Shown here piece after piece: positions 1 through 4,384 of a stretch of DNA of 5,894 nucleotides. Below the pieces are notes generated by a model. It saw only the letters and a list, made by a program, of their open reading frames with translations, was not told the DNA's origin and made no database searches. The stretch comes from an uncultured Chlorobiales bacterium. Lineage in GTDB: Bacteria; Bacteroidota; Chlorobiia; Chlorobiales; Thermochlorobacteraceae. The stretch spans positions 1 to 5,894 of the forward strand of contig CALGMC010000047.1 of NCBI GenBank assembly GCA_937959145.1, written 5' to 3'. The position numbers and the translations under genes are program-made. The first letter of the stretch is position 1; each line of letters starts with the position of its first letter.

Positions 1-614
1 TTGTCCCCGTTAAAACGGATAACTACGGCTACATTGAGCCTGAAATCATGTGGGATAAGTTGATAAACACTTATCGCTACGAACGCTTGGACGACCCGAC
101 GGTTTATTACGATGAAAACACGCGCCGAATGGTAAGCAATTATCGCACGATTATGCTTCAACTCGCGCAATACTATGCACAAAATCCAAATGAGGTCTCA
201 TCTGTTCGCGATAAAGAGGGAAACATCAAGCAAGTCTCGAACAAAGAATTGGCGACGCAACTTTTGGATAAATCGCTCTCCATTTTGCCAACGGCGATTG
301 GCGAAATGGATTACCGCATCTTGCAAGCCATTATTCAACTTTATTCCAAAGTCGATGGCAAAGCGCAAATTGCTCGGTTGCTTCCCACACTGGAAGAATC
401 CGTCGACCGCCGTGTTCAAGCCAATCCAAACGACCTTTCACCGCGTTATATTCTTGCGACGGCATATCGCTCCGTCGGCGAGTATGACAAAGCCGTTACC
501 ATTTTGCAATCGCTTTCACAGCAATACAGCCAAGATTCGTTCTTAAAGAAAGAGCTTGAAGACACAAAAGCGCAAGCGAATAGAAATCGCCCAAATGCTG
601 ACACGACCAAATAA
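1..614 (+). CDS. C-terminal part of a DUF2723 family (GT117-type) membrane glycosyltransferase, 5' end outside the window
   Basis: The reading frame is open from the first in-frame codon at base 3, so this is the last ~203 residues of a longer protein; the ATG at 48 is internal. The segment PVKTDNYGYIEPEIMWDKL, followed by a DDPTVYYDENTRRM stretch, closely resembles the soluble C-terminal region of DUF2723 proteins of Bacteroidota/Chlorobiota. These are large multi-pass membrane proteins related to protein O-mannosyltransferases, in which a PVKT.NYG motif and a NDP.VY.DEN motif precede TPR-like helices. The rest is helical: one repeat covers LATQLLDKSLSILP, and a canonical TPR-like unit lies near the end (LSPRYILATAYRSVGEYDKA). 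The tail is hydrophilic (KAQANRNRPNADTTK) and stops at TAA 612-614. The expected role is transfer of sugars to proteins or lipids at the cytoplasmic membrane, inferred from the family. The membrane part is not visible, so a different TPR protein cannot be fully excluded. Confidence 0.7.
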   Translation, partial: VPVKTDNYGYIEPEIMWDKLINTYRYERLDDPTVYYDENTRRMVSNYRTIMLQLAQYYAQNPNEVSSVRDKEGNIKQVSNKELATQLLDKSLSILPTAIGEMDYRILQAIIQLYSKVDGKAQIARLLPTLEESVDRRVQANPNDLSPRYILATAYRSVGEYDKAVTILQSLSQQYSQDSFLKKELEDTKAQANRNRPNADTTK

Positions 615-654
615 TTTGAGTTGTAATAATTTGAGTTGCAATCATTCGAGTTGC
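610..654 (+). repeat. Three tandem copies of a 15-bp unit between the DUF2723 gene and lpxA
   Basis: Copies lie at 610-624 (AATAATTTGAGTTGT), 625-639 (AATAATTTGAGTTGC) and 640-654 (AATCATTCGAGTTGC). The first two differ only at the last base; the third has two further substitutions. The array starts within the last codon of the upstream gene, contains its TAA stop, and ends one base before the lpxA ATG at 656. Because the unit is a multiple of three, the same-frame stop recurs: TAATAA at 624-629 is in the frame of the upstream gene. The GAG at 648-650 is the only Shine-Dalgarno-like element before lpxA, five bases from the ATG, and each copy carries the same GAGTTG. Confidence 0.85.
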
Positions 655-655
655 C

Positions 656-1453
656 ATGAGCATTGAGATTCACCCGACCGCTATCGTCAGCCCAAAAGCC
701 CAACTTGCTGACGGCGTTTGCATCGGCGCATATAGCATTGTTGAGGACGATGTCGAGCTTGGAGAAGGCACAGTGGTTCAGCCACGTGCGTATATCGGGA
801 ACGGTGCGCGCATTGGCAAACACTGCCGAATTTTTGTCGGCGCAGTCGTCTCAATGATTCCACAAGATTTGAAGTTTAAGGGCGAAACCTCTTTTGCGAT
901 TATCGGGGATAACACGACGATTCGCGAATATGCAACTGTTCATCGCGGCACAGGCGAAAATGGAAAGACGCTCGTCGGTTCAGATTGCCTCATCATGGCA
1001 TACGTTCACTTGGCACACGATGTTGTTGTTGGAAATCACGTCATTATTTCAAACACGACACAAGTTGCGGGGCATTGCGAAATTGGCGACTATGCCACGA
1101 TTGGCGGCGTTTGCGGCATTCATCAATTCACACGGATTGGACGGCACACGATGGTGGCGAGCTCTTCGCGCGTCGTTTATGACGTTCCGCCCTTCGTGAT
1201 GGCAGGCAGAGAGCCGTTTCGCTATGAGGGATTAAACCTTGTCGGATTAAAGCGGCGGGGATTTTCTCCTGAAACGCTTGCCTCTTTGCGCAGTCTGTAT
1301 CGGATTATTTTTCAATCGGGACTGCTCATTTCAAATGCGTTGGAGCGCGTTAAGTCGGAAATCGCGCCCTCGCCTGAGCGCGACGAAGTTGTTGCCTTTT
1401 TTGAGTCGGGAAAACACCGGAAGTTTATTCGCTCTCCGCTTCATTTTGAGTAG
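656..1453 (+). CDS. lpxA: UDP-N-acetylglucosamine O-acyltransferase LpxA
   Basis: This cytoplasmic trimeric enzyme moves a 3-hydroxyacyl chain from acyl-ACP to the 3-OH of UDP-GlcNAc, the first step of lipid A synthesis. The 265-residue length matches the family (E. coli 262). Residues 1-185 form a left-handed beta-helix of hexapeptide repeats (IHPTAIVSPKAQL, IGAYSIVEDDVELG, IGDYATIGGV). The catalytic region HLAHD carries His118 and the probable base His121 (E. coli His125). His140 (in AGH), His156-Gln157 (IHQF) and the GLKRRGF motif with Arg200-Arg201 match substrate-binding positions. The rest is the helical C-terminal domain. The ATG at 656 gives the normal family N-terminus. At the acyl-chain ruler position (E. 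coli Gly173) I align Ser169. It lies 41 bases after the DUF2723 gene and is probably co-transcribed with it; lpxD, lpxC and fabZ are not adjacent. Confidence 0.97.
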   Translation: MSIEIHPTAIVSPKAQLADGVCIGAYSIVEDDVELGEGTVVQPRAYIGNGARIGKHCRIFVGAVVSMIPQDLKFKGETSFAIIGDNTTIREYATVHRGTGENGKTLVGSDCLIMAYVHLAHDVVVGNHVIISNTTQVAGHCEIGDYATIGGVCGIHQFTRIGRHTMVASSSRVVYDVPPFVMAGREPFRYEGLNLVGLKRRGFSPETLASLRSLYRIIFQSGLLISNALERVKSEIAPSPERDEVVAFFESGKHRKFIRSPLHFE

Positions 1454-1455
1454 GC

Positions 1456-1483
1456 TTGCAATTCTCGAAACCTTTTCTAAATT
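1456..1483 (+). promoter_or_regulatory. Possible sigma-70-type promoter for ssb
   Basis: In the 64-bp gap between lpxA and ssb, TTGCAA (1456-1461) and TAAATT (1478-1483) are spaced by 16 bases; each matches 4 of 6 consensus positions. Transcription would start about 28 bases before the ssb ATG. The gap is AT-rich and shows no terminator after lpxA, so read-through from lpxA is equally possible. This is a pattern match only. Confidence 0.25.
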
Positions 1484-1517
1484 CCCAAAATTTTTCAAAT
1501 GCAAACTTGTTCCCACT

Positions 1518-2015
1518 ATGGCACGAGACCTCAACAAAGTAATGCTCATTGGTCGCTTAGGGGCTGACCCCGAAGCACGTTCCACACCCAGCGGCTCGAC
1601 CGTTGTCAATTTCAATTTAGCCACCGGCGAAAGTTACAAGGATAAGAACACAGGACAGACCGTTGATAAAACCGAATGGCATCGAATCGTCGTTTGGGAT
1701 AAACTCGGCGAAATTTGTCGGCAGTATCTTCACAAAGGAAGTTTGGTTTATATCGAGGGCAAATTGCAAACGCGCAGTTGGGACGATAAAGAGACGGGCA
1801 AAAAAAGTTATATGACGGAAGTCGTCTGCACCGATATGCAAATTTTAACGCCTAAGTCGCAAAGCGATAAAGGGGGACAAATGCCGCCTGCGCCGCCGTC
1901 ATCAGTATATGAAGAGATGCCTGCGCCGTCCTCGCCAAAAGCGTCAGCACCGCGCTCCGCGCAAGTCTCTGAAATGCCGCCGAGCGAACCGCCAAAAGAC
2001 GATTTGCCGTTTTAA
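1518..2015 (+). CDS. ssb: Single-stranded DNA-binding protein
   Basis: SSB coats single-stranded DNA in replication, recombination and repair and recruits partner proteins through its acidic C-terminal tip. The 165-residue product starts with MARDLNKVMLIGRLGADPE, the standard SSB N-terminus. The OB fold covers about residues 1-112, with TEWHRIVVW (Trp54, Trp60) and GSLVYIEGKLQTRSW as the recognisable core. Tyr40 stands where E. coli has Trp40. Residues 113-158 are a Pro/Ser/Ala-rich disordered linker, and the end is PKDDLPF, the partner-binding tip (E. coli DDDIPF). The same frame is open further upstream into lpxA, but the ATG at 1518 is chosen because it alone gives the family N-terminus. 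There is no good Shine-Dalgarno sequence before it. An intrinsic terminator follows 22 bases after the stop. Probably a homotetramer, as in the family. Confidence 0.97.
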   Translation: MARDLNKVMLIGRLGADPEARSTPSGSTVVNFNLATGESYKDKNTGQTVDKTEWHRIVVWDKLGEICRQYLHKGSLVYIEGKLQTRSWDDKETGKKSYMTEVVCTDMQILTPKSQSDKGGQMPPAPPSSVYEEMPAPSSPKASAPRSAQVSEMPPSEPPKDDLPF

Positions 2016-2037
2016 CGATTTCAACAACGCTAACTAT

Positions 2038-2068
2038 GCCGCTTCTCTGCAAGCGGCTTTTTCTTTTC
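2038..2068 (+). terminator. Intrinsic terminator after ssb
   Basis: A perfect 7-bp stem (GCCGCTT 2038-2044 with AAGCGGC 2051-2057) closes a 6-base loop and is followed at once by TTTTTCTTTTCT. It lies 22 bases after the ssb stop and fits a rho-independent terminator on the plus strand. Unusually, the T-tract ends directly at the ATG (2070) of the next gene, in the place where that gene's ribosome binding site would be expected. Confidence 0.8.
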
Positions 2069-2069
2069 T

Positions 2070-3362
2070 ATGCTTCGCTTCTTTTCCGCCATCTTGCTGA
2101 TAATTTCGCAAGAGGCTTACGCGCAATCTCCATCGGATACTGCACAGCGCGTCGTCGTTTTAGACCGAGCAAATGAAATTTCAAGCGGCACTTTTACATC
2201 GCCGAAAACGAAAACCTCGCCCGCCGTTTCCGAGCCGATTCGCATTGTGAGCGGCGATGTGCGTTTCATTGAAACGACAACGACCGTCGACTGCGATACT
2301 GCCGTGCAATTTCTTCAATCCCGAAAAATTCGTTTGGTTGGCAACATCGTCATCGTGCGCGATACCGTTACCATTCGCGGCGAAGAAGGATTTTATTTCC
2401 CCGATGAGCGCAAGTCCTTGCTTGAAAAAAACGTGAGCCTCACCGACCGACAAGTTTTGCTCAACAGCCAAAAAGGGCTTTATTTCTCCGACATCAAGAC
2501 GGCGTATTTCAGCGAAAAAGTATCTTTGAAAGATACTGCCAATCTCATTTTCTCCGACAGTCTCGTTTATTATCGCATCGAAGCCAGAGCGATTGTATTG
2601 GGCAATGTGGTTGTAACGAATCCAACCGATAACATTGTCATCACAGGCGATTACGGCGAGCATTTCACCAACGAAAAACGCAGTTTCATTACAGGAAATC
2701 CTGTTCTCACCAAAATCGATACGACCTCGTCGGGCGAAATTGATACGCTTGTCATTCGCTCTAAACGCATGGACGCTTTCCGAAGCGAGTCGGATACCTT
2801 GCCGCGCATTGACATCACCGACAGCGTCCGAATTCGGCGCGGCATGCTCCGCTCTCGCTCCAACAAGGCAAGATACCTACTTCAAAAAAAGATGATTGTG
2901 CTTTATGAAAATCCTATCGTTTGGTATGAAAACAATCAACTGACAGGCGACTCGATTGTCGTTGAACTTCGTGAGGACGGGCGGCGGAATCGGATTAATA
3001 AAATGTTCATTTATCGGCGCGCCTGTCTTGCCTCAAAAGATTCGCTCGATATTTCGGGCAGAAAATTCAATCAAATTTCAGGCGACGAAATGGTGATTAC
3101 TTTTAATGAAACTTCACAGATTGAGCGCACCGACGTCTTCAAGCAATCGCGTAGCCTTTACTACACCTTCGACGAGGGCAAGCCGAAAGGCGCGAACTTG
3201 ACCAGCGGCGACGAAATCACCGTTTATTTTCAGAACAATCAAATTCAATCCATCACCTTTCGCGGCGCGATTGAAGGCACGCAATATCCTGAACGGCTGA
3301 TTCAGCGCGTTCAAAATCTCCCAAACTTCCAATGGCGCGACTCCGAAAAGCCAACTGACTAA
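2070..3362 (+). CDS. Secreted OstA/LptA-like protein (OstA_2-type), probable LPS transport component
   Basis: The product has 430 residues. Residues 1-18 look like a short Sec signal peptide (hydrophobic FFSAILLII, cleavage after AYA). From about residue 56 to 420 the protein is rich in beta-strands made of recurring short units of about 23-27 residues, such as KIRLVGNIVIV, SLLEKNVSLTD, AYFSEKVSLKD and AIVLGNVVVTN. This is the style of the OstA/LptA beta-jellyroll repeats that carry LPS across the periplasm. E. coli LptA has about 185 residues, so this version is much longer, as in OstA-like proteins of Bacteroidota/Chlorobiota. No LptD-type beta-barrel follows, so it should be periplasmic. 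No upstream ATG or GTG is available before a stop at 2031. There is no Shine-Dalgarno sequence, because a terminator occupies the leader. A role in LPS export is inferred from the fold and from lpxA nearby; direct LPS binding is not shown. Confidence 0.8.
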   Translation: MLRFFSAILLIISQEAYAQSPSDTAQRVVVLDRANEISSGTFTSPKTKTSPAVSEPIRIVSGDVRFIETTTTVDCDTAVQFLQSRKIRLVGNIVIVRDTVTIRGEEGFYFPDERKSLLEKNVSLTDRQVLLNSQKGLYFSDIKTAYFSEKVSLKDTANLIFSDSLVYYRIEARAIVLGNVVVTNPTDNIVITGDYGEHFTNEKRSFITGNPVLTKIDTTSSGEIDTLVIRSKRMDAFRSESDTLPRIDITDSVRIRRGMLRSRSNKARYLLQKKMIVLYENPIVWYENNQLTGDSIVVELREDGRRNRINKMFIYRRACLASKDSLDISGRKFNQISGDEMVITFNETSQIERTDVFKQSRSLYYTFDEGKPKGANLTSGDEITVYFQNNQIQSITFRGAIEGTQYPERLIQRVQNLPNFQWRDSEKPTD

Positions 3363-3371
3363 CCTTTTTAG

Positions 3372-3384
3372 GACAACAGTTGTC
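3372..3384. repeat. Short palindrome between the convergent genes
   Basis: GACAAC and GTTGTC form 6-base arms around a single central A. It lies 9 bases after the stop of the OstA-like gene and just left of the minus-strand terminator. It has no T-tract on either strand, so it is not a terminator by itself. Function unknown; it may be chance. Confidence 0.35.
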
Positions 3385-3388
3385 GAAC

Positions 3389-3414
3389 AAAAAAGGCGGA
3401 CACTTGTCCGCCTT
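3389..3414 (-). terminator. Intrinsic terminator of the OmpA-family gene
   Basis: A perfect 9-bp stem (AAGGCGGAC 3393-3401 with GTCCGCCTT 3406-3414) encloses a 4-base loop. Read on the minus strand it is followed by a run of six T (the A run 3389-3394 on the plus strand, two bases of which also pair in the stem). It lies 22 bases after the stop of the minus-strand gene. On the plus strand the stem is followed by CAAAAC, so it would end transcription of the convergent OstA-like gene only weakly, if at all. Confidence 0.88.
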
Positions 3415-3436
3415 CAAAACCCCATCTATCGCGAGA

Positions 3437-4162
3437 TTACTTTTTCTTTTTGCCTTTTGATGGTGCTTTCGGCTCAACGATGCGAACAACTTTCGCTTCG
3501 ATTTTGCCAGAAGCCATACCTTTGCCAACGACGACGCGGTTGCCTGCAATTTTGTTCTTCACGAGGTAAGAACGAACCGCAGAGGCACGCTTCATCGCTT
3601 CGGCTTTTTGTTTCTTTGCGGGCGTCGAAGCATCTGCAAAGCCCGTAATTTCAACTACGAGATTTTCCTTTTCCTTCAACAAGCTCGCAAGACGGCTCAA
3701 ATCAGATTCATCGGTGATTTTGCCGTTCTTAGCAAATGAAGTGTTGAACGAAAGCATATCGCCAACATTGCTGAGCGTTGGTGGCGGTGGTGGTGGCGGT
3801 GGTGGTGGCGGTGGTGGTGGCGGTGGTGGTGGGTCTTTCACGGTAACCGTTACGGTTTGCTCAACAGAACCACCTTCGTTGCTTGCATACAGGCGGTATG
3901 TTGTTGTTTGGCTGGGATTCACATTTGAATTACCGACAATCATCGTGTCGCCTTCGGCACGAAGCATTGGCTCCATGCCGTCAATTAAGACGGTATCGGG
4001 TGAGCCATAGACTTCCCAAGCAAGGTTAACTGGACCCTTGCCTTTGATGATTGACTCAGGTGTTGCCTTGAAAGAGGCAATGGTTGGTGGTGCTGGTGGA
4101 CCGCCGCAGCGCATCGCAACCGCACACAAAACGGACAGAGTGATGACTTGAAGTCGTCTCAT
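3437..4162 (-). CDS. OmpA-family envelope protein with Ig-like domain and polyproline linker
   Basis: The 241-residue product is a mosaic. Residues 1-16 or 1-18 look like an export signal (MRRLQVITLSVLCAVAM): cleavage could follow Ala16 (AVA), or Cys19 could be lipidated, although the Arg before it breaks the usual lipobox. Residues 24-108 resemble bacterial Ig-like domains (VNLAWEVYGSPDTVLIDG, then QTTTYRLYASNEGGS and TVTVTV). Residues 111-128 are 18 consecutive prolines. Residues 130-230 are an OmpA C-terminal domain with the two peptidoglycan-binding residues in place: Asp177 (ITGFAD) and Arg192 (KRASAV). The tail is lysine-rich (KAPSKGKKKK). By family it should bind peptidoglycan non-covalently and tether envelope structures. 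No OmpA-type beta-barrel is present, so a lipid anchor or periplasmic location is likely. The ATG at 4162 is supported by GAGGAG upstream. Confidence 0.88.
   Translation of the reverse strand: MRRLQVITLSVLCAVAMRCGGPPAPPTIASFKATPESIIKGKGPVNLAWEVYGSPDTVLIDGMEPMLRAEGDTMIVGNSNVNPSQTTTYRLYASNEGGSVEQTVTVTVKDPPPPPPPPPPPPPPPPPPTLSNVGDMLSFNTSFAKNGKITDESDLSRLASLLKEKENLVVEITGFADASTPAKKQKAEAMKRASAVRSYLVKNKIAGNRVVVGKGMASGKIEAKVVRIVEPKAPSKGKKKK
3779..3832 (-). repeat. 12-bp tandem repeat coding for 18 prolines
   Basis: The proline tract of the OmpA-family protein is coded by a regular array read on the minus strand as CCA CCA CCA CCG, repeated four and a half times (12-bp period, no other substitutions). 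Such a perfect array is more regular than the amino-acid sequence alone requires. It suggests recent expansion by slippage, so the linker length may vary between strains. Long proline runs stall ribosomes and normally need EF-P. Confidence 0.9.
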
Positions 4163-4172
4163 GATGAGTGTT

Positions 4173-4178
4173 CTCCTC
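4173..4178 (-). promoter_or_regulatory. Shine-Dalgarno sequence of the OmpA-family gene
   Basis: GAGGAG lies 10 bases before the ATG at 4162 on the minus strand. It is the only strong ribosome binding site in the window; lpxA has a weak GAG, and ssb, the OstA-like gene and the permease show none. It settles the start of this gene and suggests a high translation rate, as expected for an abundant envelope protein. Confidence 0.65.
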
Positions 4179-4200
4179 GTTTTTGACGTTTGGTGAGATT

Positions 4201-4226
4201 AAAAAAAGCTTTCTCTTATTAGAAAG
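4201..4226 (-). other. AT-rich hairpin followed by T-tract in the OmpA gene leader
   Basis: On the minus strand, CTTTCT and AGAAAG form a 6-bp stem with a 6-base loop, then after one C come seven T (plus-strand A 4201-4207). The shape is that of a weak intrinsic terminator, 38 bases before the start codon. It could be a remnant terminator of the upstream permease transcript or an attenuator. The stem has only two G-C pairs, so it may have no function. Confidence 0.3.
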
Positions 4227-4316
4227 TTGAGTTGATAAAAAATTAGCGGTGTTTTTTGACCGTCCTTCCCACGATTGATACTTGCAGACGCAATGATAAC
4301 CGTGAAAAGTGGGCGC

Positions 4317-4345
4317 AATATACAACGATTTAATTCAATTTCGAA
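4317..4345 (-). promoter_or_regulatory. Possible promoter of the OmpA-family gene
   Basis: On the minus strand TATATT (4322-4317), a good -10 match, follows TTCGAA (4345-4340), a poor -35 match, with 17 bases between. Transcription would begin near 4310 and leave a leader of about 150 bases. The -35 part sits inside the inverted repeat CAATTT/AAATTG (4336-4350). Pattern match only; transcription from the permease gene is an alternative. Confidence 0.25.
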
Positions 4346-4384
4346 AATTGCACACTTTTTTTTGCGCTTATTTGCTTTGTCAAG

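Noticed and set aside
446..823. Minus-strand frame across the 15-bp repeat
   Set aside because: Its Asn/Ser-rich repeat peptide is just the antisense reading of the tandem units, between two well-supported plus-strand genes.
1278..1517. N-terminal extension of the ssb frame back into lpxA
   Set aside because: The extension overlaps the 3' end of lpxA in another frame and encodes no SSB-like sequence; the ATG at 1518 gives the exact family N-terminus.
2036..2176. Short frame from ATG 2036 with a hydrophobic start, overlapping the OstA-like signal peptide
   Set aside because: Only about 46 codons, runs through the terminator hairpin, turns Arg-rich and stops at 2174-2176. The OstA-like frame from 2070 has a good signal peptide of its own, so no frameshift is needed.
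3714..4010. Plus-strand frame with a polyglycine run
   Set aside because: It is the antisense of the polyproline codons of the OmpA-family gene; the real domains are on the minus strand.
4056..4325. Minus-strand open frame of 89 codons overlapping the OmpA gene start
   Set aside because: It covers the leader and the signal peptide in another frame, has no recognisable domain and no ribosome binding site.
4336..4378. Possible terminator after the permease gene
   Set aside because: The inverted repeats here (CAATTT/AAATTG and a GCGCA/TGTGC pair around an A-run) are short, AT-rich or wobble-paired, and lack a proper T-tract on the minus strand.
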